Positions 7,461 to 14,000 of a DNA stretch of 22,075 bases are shown piece after piece (the stretch's first letter is position 1; each line of letters starts with the position of its first letter). The notes beneath the pieces are model-generated. The model did no database searches, was not told where the DNA came from, and saw nothing but the letters and a program-made list of their open reading frames with translations. The translations under genes and the position numbers were made by a program. The stretch is taken from contig DFES01000140.1 of assembly GCA_002369175.1 (NCBI GenBank), forward strand, positions 1 through 22,075, given 5' to 3'. The DNA is from Selenomonadaceae bacterium UBA3796. Its GTDB lineage: Bacteria > Bacillota > Negativicutes > Selenomonadales > Selenomonadaceae.

Positions 7461-8825
7461 ATGAAAAAAGGACTTGTGTCTGCTTTGACAGGGGCTTTGG
7501 TCGTTGGTGCGTTCAGTACAACATTCGCTGCGGCAAATCCCTTTTCCGATGTTCCCGAGGGACATTGGGCGTATGATGCTGTTGCTCAGCTTGCAGCCAA
7601 TGGTGTTATAGAAGGCTATGGCGATAGCACGTTCCGTGGGGATCGTCAGATTACCCGCTATGAGATGGCTCAGATGGTCGCAAAGGCTATGGCAAAGAAT
7701 CCTTCGGGTGTCGACAAGGCCGTGCTGGATCGTCTCGTAGCGGAGTTCAGCGAGGAACTCAATAATCTCGGTGTCCGTGTGGCCAATCTTGAGAAGCATG
7801 CCGATAATGTGAAGTGGACCGGTGTGCTGCGGTATACCTATCGCAGTAATCGCGTCAAGGATGGCTCCACAGGAACCTGGGTCAAGGCAAATTCCAATCA
7901 GGCTGTCTTCCGTATCGAGCCGAAGGCGACGGTGAATGACCACTGGACAGTAAATGCCCGCCTTGAGGCAAGCACCGAGATGAGCAATGATACTTCCGGT
8001 GAGGTCGGTTTGAAGCGTGCATGGGCACAGGGGAATTATGAAAACCTGGAGATCCGCCTGGGCAAGTTCCAGTTCAAGCCGAAGGGAGAACACGGGCTGA
8101 TATGGGATACGGAGATTTCCGGTGCTCAAGTGGCCGTGGGCAAGCATCTTAAGGGCACCTTGGTGGCAGGACGCCTTGCCGGCTCAAAGGTTGCCGCAGG
8201 TTACCGCAGGGCGGACAGCAATCTCAATACGAATGATGTGTTCAATTCAGGAGCTAAGGATCCGACATCTGTCATTGGCCTTCGTCTTCAGTACGACACA
8301 AACAAACCTAAGACGTTCTTCGGAGGGGCTTCCTACTATCACGTTTCTGACGATGACTTAAGGCGCGACTCCATATCCTCCGATATGGCTCGTGTCATGG
8401 CCAATGACGGCATCGATACGCTTTATTCCAAAAACAACAACGAGACGAAGGCGAGTATCTGGACCGTTGGAGCGGGATATCGATTCAGCAAGAAGGCGAT
8501 GCTGTTCGCGGACTACGGGAAGAACAACAAGGCGGATCGGGAAGATCATTCATGGATGGCAGAGTTCTCCTATGGAAACTATCACGACGGTTCCAAGAAA
8601 GGTGACTGGCTGGTATACTTGGCCTATCGCCACCTCGGTTACAATACCAGCTTGAGGCCAACGGGCAATGATGACGCTTTGTGCGGTACCAAGGGATGGG
8701 CCATCGGTGCTATGTATGCGCCTATGGACAGAGTAGGACTCCAGCTCAGGTATTATGATGGCAAGACCATCACCACCGGTGACAAGGCAAGAAAACTCTT
8801 TGGTCGTGTGGATTTCTTCTTCTGA
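7461..8825 (+). CDS. SLH-domain outer-membrane porin (OmpM-like)
   Basis: This 454-residue protein has a signal peptide (about 1-23, ending 'TTFAA'), one SLH domain (about 27-80, 'NPFSDVPEGHWAYDAVAQLA' ... 'TRYEMAQMVAKAM'), a short coiled-coil spacer (about 85-115) and a C-terminal beta-barrel of amphipathic strands that ends in phenylalanine ('RVDFFF'), the usual C-terminal signal for outer-membrane barrels. This is the OmpM/Mep45 design known from Negativicutes: SLH tethers the outer membrane to peptidoglycan while the barrel forms a pore. AGGGGG lies about 10 bases before the ATG. Genomes of this group often have several such porins. Its place between pectin-sensing genes and the LysR-kdg block suggests a channel for acidic oligosaccharides, but that specificity is inferred. 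Confidence 0.93.
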   Translation: MKKGLVSALTGALVVGAFSTTFAAANPFSDVPEGHWAYDAVAQLAANGVIEGYGDSTFRGDRQITRYEMAQMVAKAMAKNPSGVDKAVLDRLVAEFSEELNNLGVRVANLEKHADNVKWTGVLRYTYRSNRVKDGSTGTWVKANSNQAVFRIEPKATVNDHWTVNARLEASTEMSNDTSGEVGLKRAWAQGNYENLEIRLGKFQFKPKGEHGLIWDTEISGAQVAVGKHLKGTLVAGRLAGSKVAAGYRRADSNLNTNDVFNSGAKDPTSVIGLRLQYDTNKPKTFFGGASYYHVSDDDLRRDSISSDMARVMANDGIDTLYSKNNNETKASIWTVGAGYRFSKKAMLFADYGKNNKADREDHSWMAEFSYGNYHDGSKKGDWLVYLAYRHLGYNTSLRPTGNDDALCGTKGWAIGAMYAPMDRVGLQLRYYDGKTITTGDKARKLFGRVDFFF

Positions 8826-8848
8826 TTGGTTTCTTTCTCAAAAACAGC

Positions 8849-8890
8849 AATAAGGACAGAGCGCATTACGGCTCTGTCCTTATTCTTCAT
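8849..8890 (+). terminator. Strong intrinsic terminator after the porin gene
   Basis: The arms at 8849-8862 and 8871-8884 form a perfect 14-bp stem with an 8-base loop, followed by a T-rich tract (CTTCATTCTTCTTCATT). It lies 23 bp after the porin stop codon and ends the upstream unit before the LysR gene. Confidence 0.88.
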
Positions 8891-8928
8891 TCTTCTTCAT
8901 TATCTTCGATGGAAGGGGAAAGGATCTC

Positions 8929-9825
8929 ATGACTTTGAATCAAATGCGATATTTCTGTGAGGTTTGCCGATGGAAGAATATCTCGCAGGCAGCGGAAAAA
9001 CTCCATGTGGCACAACCCACGGTAAGTGTTGCCATGCAGTCTTTGGAAAAGGAAACGGGGCTGAATCTGTTTTATCGGGAAAAGAATAAAATCATCCTCA
9101 CTCCGGAGGCCAATCTTCTGTTGGGGAGGATCAACAGTATACTCAAGCGTGTGGATCAACTGGAGCAGGACATTCAGTCCATGGCGGAATGTCATAGCCC
9201 CATTCGTCTGGCAATACCTGTGCAGTTGGGCTTTACCTTTATTCCGGCTCTTTTGGGGGATTTCTGTCTCCGGCATCCTGAGATTGAGCTGGAGGTGGTG
9301 GAAATGGGGGGCGTTACCGCGCTGCGCATGGTGGAGGAGAACAAGCTGGATCTGGCCTTTACCAATTTCCATACAAGTGCGGGGGAGCCGTTGTCCTATC
9401 ATAAACTTCTGGATTGCGAGTGCTTCTTCTGTACATGGCCGGATCATCCCCTTGCAGGGAGAACCAGTGTTACCCCCGAAGAAATTGCCTCGGAACCGCT
9501 GGTGCTTCTGGACAATCATTTCATTACATATCGTTTGGTTCACGAAGCTTTCACGCAAGCAGGCTGCATCCCCAATGTCCTTCATTACACTCCCTACCTG
9601 CACACGGCCAAAAACCTGGTTCGTCAGCACATAGCGTCCGCCATCCTGATTCGTCAGAGCATCCTCCCGGAGGATAAACAGTTGGTTCACATTCCCTTCC
9701 GGGAGGCCATGACCTTTGATTCCGGCATTGTCACCAAAAAAGAACATCAGATTCGTGCCGATGAACGCATTCTGATGGACTACCTGCGAAAGATTGCCGG
9801 ACAAAGCGAAGAGCCGGTGGAGTAG
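8929..9825 (+). CDS. LysR-family transcriptional regulator
   Basis: The 298-residue product has the usual LysR length. The N-terminal winged helix-turn-helix (about 1-60) reads 'LNQMRYFCEVCRWKNISQAA' then 'EKLHVAQPTVSVAMQSLEKE', followed by a linker helix and a LysR substrate-binding domain (about 90-290, starting 'SPIRLAIPVQLGFTFIPALL'). It is a cytoplasmic DNA-binding protein that probably senses a small metabolite. A good ribosome site (AAAGGA) precedes the ATG by 5 bases. It lies directly upstream of, and in the same direction as, the kdgK promoter region, and repeated AAACACA-containing sites lie in that gap. I infer that it controls the kdgK-kduI-kduD-eda operon and maybe the operon at 14 kb, possibly with a uronate intermediate such as KDG as inducer. 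No terminator is seen after it. Confidence 0.92.
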   Translation: MTLNQMRYFCEVCRWKNISQAAEKLHVAQPTVSVAMQSLEKETGLNLFYREKNKIILTPEANLLLGRINSILKRVDQLEQDIQSMAECHSPIRLAIPVQLGFTFIPALLGDFCLRHPEIELEVVEMGGVTALRMVEENKLDLAFTNFHTSAGEPLSYHKLLDCECFFCTWPDHPLAGRTSVTPEEIASEPLVLLDNHFITYRLVHEAFTQAGCIPNVLHYTPYLHTAKNLVRQHIASAILIRQSILPEDKQLVHIPFREAMTFDSGIVTKKEHQIRADERILMDYLRKIAGQSEEPVE

Positions 9826-9850
9826 AATTTGTGCTTTTGGTTGAAAATGA

Positions 9851-9867
9851 TGAAAACACAGTTTTAA
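9851..9867. promoter_or_regulatory. Palindromic operator candidate, KdgR-box-like
   Basis: TGAAAACACAGTTTTAA contains a perfect inverted repeat, AAAAC-ACA-GTTTT. The form GAAA-N6-TTTT is one base from the GAAA-N6-TTTC core described for KdgR boxes of enterobacterial pectin genes. No KdgR/IclR gene is in the window, so the cognate regulator may be the adjacent LysR protein or one encoded elsewhere. A second AAACACA site follows 44 bp downstream. Confidence 0.45.
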
Positions 9868-9897
9868 TTATAATTTCTCAAGAAATATTTACATGAC

Positions 9898-9954
9898 AAA
9901 CACAATAAGATATAGTATAAGTACATTCAATTTTAAGAGTAATTACGATAAAAT
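9898..9954 (+). promoter_or_regulatory. Putative kdgK operon promoter with upstream AAACACAATAA element
   Basis: The element AAACACAATAA (9898-9908) lies exactly 51 bp upstream of a -10 box TAAAAT (9949-9954) inside ACGATAAAATAATGA. The -35 position (about 9926-9931, TTCAAT) is poor, which suggests activator dependence. The same spacing and near-identical sequence recur at 13842-13898 upstream of another operon, and this recurrence is the main support for the call. Confidence 0.6.
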
Positions 9955-10058
9955 AATGAAAACAAAAAGAATGAGCTCGATGAAAACAATAAGGAGCTGG
10001 CAATAAATAAATTTTAAGATAGGACGCAGGATGAATCTTCATAGGCTAGGCGGAGGAA

Positions 10059-10109
10059 GGAGGCATAGCGGTGCTATGTCGACTGGCTGATGTGCCGGTG
10101 GCACGTCAG
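10059..10109 (+). repeat. Dispersed repeat copy with two GGT-loop hairpins
   Basis: Two neighbouring stem-loops share the same 3-base loop. The first is GGCATAGC (10062-10069), GGT, GCTATGTC (10073-10080), an 8-bp stem with one G-T wobble. The second is CTGATGTGCC (10087-10096), GGT, GGCACGTCAG (10100-10109), a 10-bp stem with one wobble. Bases 10059-10080 are identical over 22 bases to 22054-22075 at the window end, so the first hairpin belongs to a repeated element. It lies in the predicted kdgK leader. It could be a REP/MITE-like relic or a structured leader RNA. Confidence 0.7.
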
Positions 10110-10322
10110 CGAGAATTCAGAGCCGATGGCGAAGAATTGTCCGACCGACAACGACGCATATGGGGATTCAGACAAGTCAAATCTAAAAGTTATTTATGAA
10201 CAGTTCCTGAGCCTTGGACGGTGGAAGCTGCAACGGAGGGATGGAAGGCTTCCGTCTGAAGCTGGATCGTGTGAAGGCAGAAGGATGAACAACATAGAGA
10301 AAAGGGGAAAGGACAGAAGAAC

Positions 10323-11270
10323 ATGGCTAAGGTTTTGACAATCGGTGAACCCATGGGGCTTTTTGTGGCTGAGGAGGCAAAGCCGCTGAAAGATGTAGAG
10401 CATTTTACCCGTCTGGTCTGCGGGGCAGAGGTCAATTTCTCCATCGGGCTTTCCCGGCTTGGGCACGATGTGGCCTACGTTTCCAGGCTGGGGCATGACC
10501 CCCTGGGAGATCACATCCGTGACTTCCTGGAGGAAAATCACATCGACACGACCTACATAAGCACAGATGATTACTATTTGACGGGCATGCAGATGAAGGA
10601 GAAGACGGAGGACGGCTCCGATCCCTTGGTGGCGAACTACCGCCGTCATACTGCATTTTCGCATTTTGATCCGGCGGATCTCAAGAAAATTTCATGGGAA
10701 GGCGTGAAGCACGTACACGCTACGGGAATTCCTGCAGCTCTGTCCGAAACCTGCCTGGAGGCAGTGGAACAGTTGATGGTGGATGCCCGGGCTCATGGCT
10801 GCACGGTTTCCTTCGATCCCAATCTTCGCCCGATGCTTTGGAAGTCCGAGGCTGTCATGGTAGAGACTTTGAATTGCTTGGCAACGAAAGCAGATCTCAT
10901 TTTGCCCGGTGTCGGCGAGGGCAAGATCCTCACCGGCTCGGAAAATCCGTCGGAGATTGCGGACTTTTATCTGGAGCGGGGCGCCAAGTCCGTTGTGATC
11001 AAGCTTGGCGGCAGCAAGGGCGCCTATGGGAAGGAAAAGGACGGCAAGGAGTTTCAGGCAGCGTCCTTCCCGGTGAAGCATGTGGTGGATACCGTTGGCG
11101 CGGGAGATGGCTTTGCCGTTGGCGTTATCACGGCGCTTCTGGAGGGACTCTCCCTCTCTGAAGCAGCCCGGCGCGGCGCGGCAATCGGCGCATTGGCAGT
11201 GATGTCCGCGGGAGACAACGAAGGTCTTCCCGATAGAAATAAATTGGAACGTTTTATGGAGGGTGAATGA
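10323..11270 (+). CDS. kdgK: 2-keto-3-deoxygluconate kinase (PfkB family)
   Basis: This 315-residue ribokinase/PfkB-fold enzyme phosphorylates 2-keto-3-deoxygluconate to KDPG with ATP. The N-terminal 'LTIGEPMGLFVAEE' and 'GAEVNFSIGLSRLGHDVAYV' match KDG kinases. 'SFDPNLRPMLW' (Asp165 region) and the catalytic signature 'DTVGAGDGF' with base Asp262 are intact. It is the first gene of a tight four-gene operon: its stop overlaps the sequence just before kduI, and kduI, kduD and eda all belong to the same pathway. That context makes KDG the likely substrate rather than ribose or fructose. Expression is probably set by the AT-rich promoter near 9949 and the long structured leader. The start at ATG 10323 follows a purine-rich AAAGGACAGAAG. 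Confidence 0.93.
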   Translation: MAKVLTIGEPMGLFVAEEAKPLKDVEHFTRLVCGAEVNFSIGLSRLGHDVAYVSRLGHDPLGDHIRDFLEENHIDTTYISTDDYYLTGMQMKEKTEDGSDPLVANYRRHTAFSHFDPADLKKISWEGVKHVHATGIPAALSETCLEAVEQLMVDARAHGCTVSFDPNLRPMLWKSEAVMVETLNCLATKADLILPGVGEGKILTGSENPSEIADFYLERGAKSVVIKLGGSKGAYGKEKDGKEFQAASFPVKHVVDTVGAGDGFAVGVITALLEGLSLSEAARRGAAIGALAVMSAGDNEGLPDRNKLERFMEGE

Positions 11271-11272
11271 GA

Positions 11273-12115
11273 ATGGACATTCGATATTCGGTAAACCAGA
11301 GGGATTTCAAGCGCTATACCACGGAGGAGACCAGAAAAGAATTCCTCATTGAAGAACTCTTTCGTCCGGATGAGGTGACAGCGGTGTACTCCCATGTGGA
11401 TCGCATGGTGACCTTTGGATGCATGCCGGTGAATGAGTCGGTTCCTCTGGAAAAGGGAATTGATGTATGGCACAATTTCGGAACGAAGTTCATTCTGGAG
11501 CGTCGTGAAATCGGGATTTTCAATGTAGGCGGAGCGGGAAGCATCACGGCAGACGGCACTTCTTACGACCTTGGGTACAAGGATTGTCTCTATGTCACCA
11601 TGGGCACAAAGGAAGTGACCTTCCGGAGCTCGGATCCCAAGAATCCGGCAAAGTTCTATATGGTGTCCGCACCTGCCCACAAGCCCTGCACCACGAAACT
11701 GCTTACCATAAAGGATGCCAACAAGGTGCCCTGCGGTGACGCTAAGACCAGCAACAAGCGTACCATCAACCAGTTCATCCATCCGGATGTGCTGGAGACC
11801 TGTCAGCTCTCCATGGGCATGACAGCACTGGAGCAGGGAAGCGTCTGGAATACCATGCCGGCACATACCCATGAACGCCGCATGGAGATTTACTTCTACT
11901 TTGAGATCCCCGAAAACGAGGTCGTGTTCCACATGATGGGAGAGCCCACAGAGACACGCCACGTGGTGATGCAGAACGAGCAGGCCATCATCAGCCCCTC
12001 CTGGAGCATTCATGCGGGCTGCGGCACGTCCAATTATACCTTCATCTGGGCAATGGGCGGCGAGAACAAGACCTTTGATGATATGGACAATATAAAGAAT
12101 CCTGAACTTCGGTAA
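11273..12115 (+). CDS. kduI: 5-keto-4-deoxyuronate isomerase
   Basis: This 280-residue cupin enzyme converts 5-keto-4-deoxyuronate (DKI, released by GH105 or lyase products) to 2,5-diketo-3-deoxygluconate. The Zn site is complete: His198 and His200 in 'AHTHERRMEIYFYF', Glu205, and His247 in 'SPSWSIHAGCGTSNYTFIWA'. These sit two residues later than in the 278-residue E. coli protein. I chose ATG 11273 because GGAGGG ends 9 bases before it and the protein then begins 'MDIRYSVNQRDF', like the family. The in-frame ATG at 11267 overlaps the kdgK stop, but only 3 bases separate it from the ribosome site. It is tightly coupled to kdgK upstream and kduD downstream. Confidence 0.95.
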   Translation: MDIRYSVNQRDFKRYTTEETRKEFLIEELFRPDEVTAVYSHVDRMVTFGCMPVNESVPLEKGIDVWHNFGTKFILERREIGIFNVGGAGSITADGTSYDLGYKDCLYVTMGTKEVTFRSSDPKNPAKFYMVSAPAHKPCTTKLLTIKDANKVPCGDAKTSNKRTINQFIHPDVLETCQLSMGMTALEQGSVWNTMPAHTHERRMEIYFYFEIPENEVVFHMMGEPTETRHVVMQNEQAIISPSWSIHAGCGTSNYTFIWAMGGENKTFDDMDNIKNPELR

Positions 12116-12152
12116 TGCGTACTTGCAGCGTAAAAGAAAGGGTGCTGGAAAT

Positions 12153-12944
12153 ATGGATATGGAGTATTTGAAGCAGTTTTCACTGGAAGGCAAGGTGGCG
12201 CTGGTCACGGGAGCAGCTTACGGTATCGGTTTTGCCATTGCCAAGGCTTTTGCCAAGGCCGGGGCAAAGATCGCCTTTAACTGCCGCGGAGAGAAGCACA
12301 TGGCAGAGGCATTGGATGCTTACAAGAAGGAAGGCATCGAGGCAAAGGGCTACTACTGCGATGTCACCAAGGAAGATGAAGTGGTGAAAATGGTGCAGGA
12401 CATTGAAAAGGAGCTTGGCACCATTGATATTCTTGTGAACAACGCCGGCATTATCAAGCGCATTCCCATGCTGGAAATGTCGGTGGAGGACTTCCGTCAG
12501 GTGGTGGATATCGACCTGAACGCTCCCTTTATCGTGTCCAAGGCGGTCATCCCCGGCATGCTCAAGAAGGGACACGGAAAGATCATCAATATTTGCTCCA
12601 TGATGAGTGAACTTGGGCGTGAGACGGTATCTGCCTACGCGGCCGCAAAGGGTGGATTGAAGATGCTCACAAGGAACATCTGCTCCGAGTACGGCAGTGC
12701 CAACATCCAGTGCAATGGCATTGGCCCAGGCTACATCGCCACTCCCCAGACGGCTCCGCTTCGCACCCCCGGCCATCCCTTCAACGAGTTCATCCTGGCC
12801 AAGACGCCTGCAAACCGTTGGGGTACTACGGAGGATTTGGAAGGTCCTGCGGTGTTCCTGGCATCGGATGCCTCTAATTTCGTCAACGGACACGTGCTTT
12901 ATGTGGATGGCGGAATTCTTGCCTACATCGGCAAGCAGCCCTGA
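12153..12944 (+). CDS. kduD: 2-dehydro-3-deoxy-D-gluconate 5-dehydrogenase (SDR)
   Basis: This 263-residue classical short-chain dehydrogenase reduces 2,5-diketo-3-deoxygluconate to KDG with NAD(P)H. The cofactor motif 'TGAAYGIG' (19-26), 'NNAG' (96-99), the catalytic Ser149 in 'NICSMMSELG', and Tyr162/Lys166 in 'SAYAAAKGG' are all present. The C-terminus 'FVNGHVLYVDGG' is also typical. Starting at ATG 12153 gives a length near the 253 residues of E. coli KduD, and GAAAGGG lies about 10 bases upstream. A TTG at 12123 would add ten basic residues with no family support. It lies 37 bp after kduI and 37 bp before eda, inside one operon. SDR family membership is certain; the KduD assignment rests on context and sequence style. 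Confidence 0.92.
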   Translation: MDMEYLKQFSLEGKVALVTGAAYGIGFAIAKAFAKAGAKIAFNCRGEKHMAEALDAYKKEGIEAKGYYCDVTKEDEVVKMVQDIEKELGTIDILVNNAGIIKRIPMLEMSVEDFRQVVDIDLNAPFIVSKAVIPGMLKKGHGKIINICSMMSELGRETVSAYAAAKGGLKMLTRNICSEYGSANIQCNGIGPGYIATPQTAPLRTPGHPFNEFILAKTPANRWGTTEDLEGPAVFLASDASNFVNGHVLYVDGGILAYIGKQP

Positions 12945-12981
12945 TGTATACCGGCATTCATGAGGAAAGGCGGAATATGAA

Positions 12982-13638
12982 ATGAATAAAGCAATTGTTA
13001 TGCAAAAGCTTCAGGAAATCGGAGTTGTTGCGGTAGTGCGGGGCGCTACCATGGAGGACGGGGTAAAGACGGCGGATGCTTGCATCGCGGGCGGCGTGAA
13101 AGCCATTGAGTTGACCTTTACGACCCCGGACGCTCCCACTGCGATCAAGACCTTGACGGAGAAGTACGCGAATGACCCGGATGTGGTCATCGGCGCAGGC
13201 ACTGTGCTTGATGCTGCCACGGCTCGCATGGCCATCATTGCGGGGGCAAGGTTCATCGTTTCCCCTGTCTTCGATCGGGAAGTCGTGGAGCTGTGCAATC
13301 TCTACCGTGTGGTATCCTGTCCCGGCGTCATGACCTGCGGCGAGGTTGTGAATGCCCTGAAGGCAGGCGCTGATATCATCAAGCTGTTCCCGGGTGACAT
13401 CCTGGGGCAGAAGATGGTCAAGGACATCCATGGTCCTCTTCCCCAGGCCACGCTCATGCCATCCGGCGGCGTAAGCGTCGAGAATGCGGGAGAATGGTTG
13501 GCGGCCGGATGCGTGGCGGTAAGCGCGGGGGGAAGCCTCACAGCTGCCGCTAAGAAGGGTGACTACGCCGGTGTTACTGCTATGGCGCAGAAATTTGTCT
13601 CTGCTGTGCAGGAAGCCCGCAAGAAGATGCAGGCGTGA
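12982..13638 (+). CDS. eda: KDPG/KHG aldolase
   Basis: This 218-residue class I aldolase splits 2-keto-3-deoxy-6-phosphogluconate into pyruvate and glyceraldehyde-3-phosphate, closing the uronate pathway. The Schiff-base lysine is Lys134 in 'GADIIKLFPGD', the catalytic Glu is Glu43 in 'AIELTFTTPD', and Arg20 in 'VVAVVRG' and the phosphate-loop segment 'MPSGGVSVENAGEW' are also conserved. Length and domain layout are normal. It is the last gene of the kdgK-kduI-kduD-eda operon and is followed by a strong terminator 30 bp downstream. AGGAAAGGCGG precedes the ATG. It could also accept 4-hydroxy-2-oxoglutarate, as many relatives do. Confidence 0.95.
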   Translation: MNKAIVMQKLQEIGVVAVVRGATMEDGVKTADACIAGGVKAIELTFTTPDAPTAIKTLTEKYANDPDVVIGAGTVLDAATARMAIIAGARFIVSPVFDREVVELCNLYRVVSCPGVMTCGEVVNALKAGADIIKLFPGDILGQKMVKDIHGPLPQATLMPSGGVSVENAGEWLAAGCVAVSAGGSLTAAAKKGDYAGVTAMAQKFVSAVQEARKKMQA

Positions 13639-13667
13639 CGGAAAGCCCGGAAAGCTGTAATTGATGT

Positions 13668-13717
13668 ACCGGTGTGTTTCAGCTGGATCTGAAAAGCTGA
13701 AATGCACCGGTTTTTTT
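13668..13717 (+). terminator. Strong intrinsic terminator of the kdgK-eda operon
   Basis: Left arm 13668-13684 pairs with right arm 13695-13711 over 17 bp with two G-T wobbles and a 10-base loop, followed directly by seven Ts (13711-13717). It lies 30 bp after the eda stop. Confidence 0.95.
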
Positions 13718-13798
13718 GATCTTCTTTTCCCCGGATTTCGCATGGCGTATTGGAGCTCATGGCACCCTTATTTTTGCGCTTTTAATTGAAACTAAGAT

Positions 13799-13898
13799 AA
13801 ACACATTTTTTATTGGTTTTTTCTATGTAAAGTCAGGCATAAAACACAATAAAAAAGATGAAAAACACATTTAAATTTGAGATGAAATACGATAGAAT
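13799..13898 (+). promoter_or_regulatory. Promoter module matching that of kdgK
   Basis: AAACACATTTTT (13799-13810) and AAACACAATAA (13842-13852) are followed 51 bp later by the -10 box TAGAAT (13893-13898) inside ACGATAGAATAATGA. The kdgK promoter has the same two elements 44 bp apart (43 here), with the second also exactly 51 bp from its -10 box. The -35 region (about 13870-13875) is poor. This suggests common control of the two operons. Confidence 0.6.
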
Positions 13899-13923
13899 AA
13901 TGACAACGGAGGAATTGAACCAA

Positions 13924-13965
13924 ATGCAAGAATACATACTTCAGCCGGATCTGCGGTTTTTGTGA
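13924..13965 (+). CDS. Possible 13-codon leader peptide
   Basis: ATG 13924 opens MQEYILQPDLRFL and stops at TGA 13963-13965. GGAGG (13908-13912) lies 11 bases before it, a stronger ribosome site than any directly before the following gene. The TGA overlaps a GTG (13962-13964) in the frame of the PEP-hydrolase-like gene. It may be a translationally coupled leader, or the real N-terminus of that gene broken by loss of one T in the T5 run at 13957-13961, or chance. Confidence 0.3.
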   Translation: MQEYILQPDLRFL

Positions 13966-14000
13966 GAAGGGTTTCAGTTGAGCAGGAATGGCACATTGAT

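Larger units (their letters stand above)
9826..10322 (+). promoter_or_regulatory. AT-rich regulatory region and long leader of the kdgK operon
   Basis: This 497-bp stretch holds no convincing gene. Its first ~200 bp is strongly AT-rich and carries candidate operators at 9851-9867 and 9898-9908 and a -10 box at 9949-9954. A direct repeat of ATGAAAACAA starts at 9956 and 9980 (period 24). From about 10020 the composition changes to GC-richer, structured DNA with two GGT-loop hairpins (10062-10109). If transcription starts near 9961, the untranslated leader would be about 360 bases. A short open frame at 10090-10338 runs into kdgK out of frame and looks spurious. Confidence 0.7.
13639..14000 (+). 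promoter_or_regulatory. Intergenic region: terminator, then AT-rich control region of the PEP-hydrolase operon
   Basis: This 362-bp gap holds the eda terminator (13668-13717), then about 200 bp of AT-rich DNA with AAACACA-type sites at 13799-13810, 13842-13852 and around 13865, a promoter candidate, and a 13-codon leader ORF at 13924-13965. No longer gene is seen on either strand. Confidence 0.75.

Noticed and set aside
10059..10109. The neighbouring short palindromes as a CRISPR array
   Set aside because: The two stems differ in sequence, there is no regular spacer-repeat series and no cas gene.
9826..10322. A known metabolite riboswitch in the kdgK leader
   Set aside because: I could not recognise the conserved core of any known riboswitch class; only generic hairpins are visible.
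10090..10338. An 82-codon open frame upstream of kdgK
   Set aside because: It starts inside the hairpin repeat, overlaps the kdgK start in another frame, has no clear ribosome site and shows no recognisable protein character.
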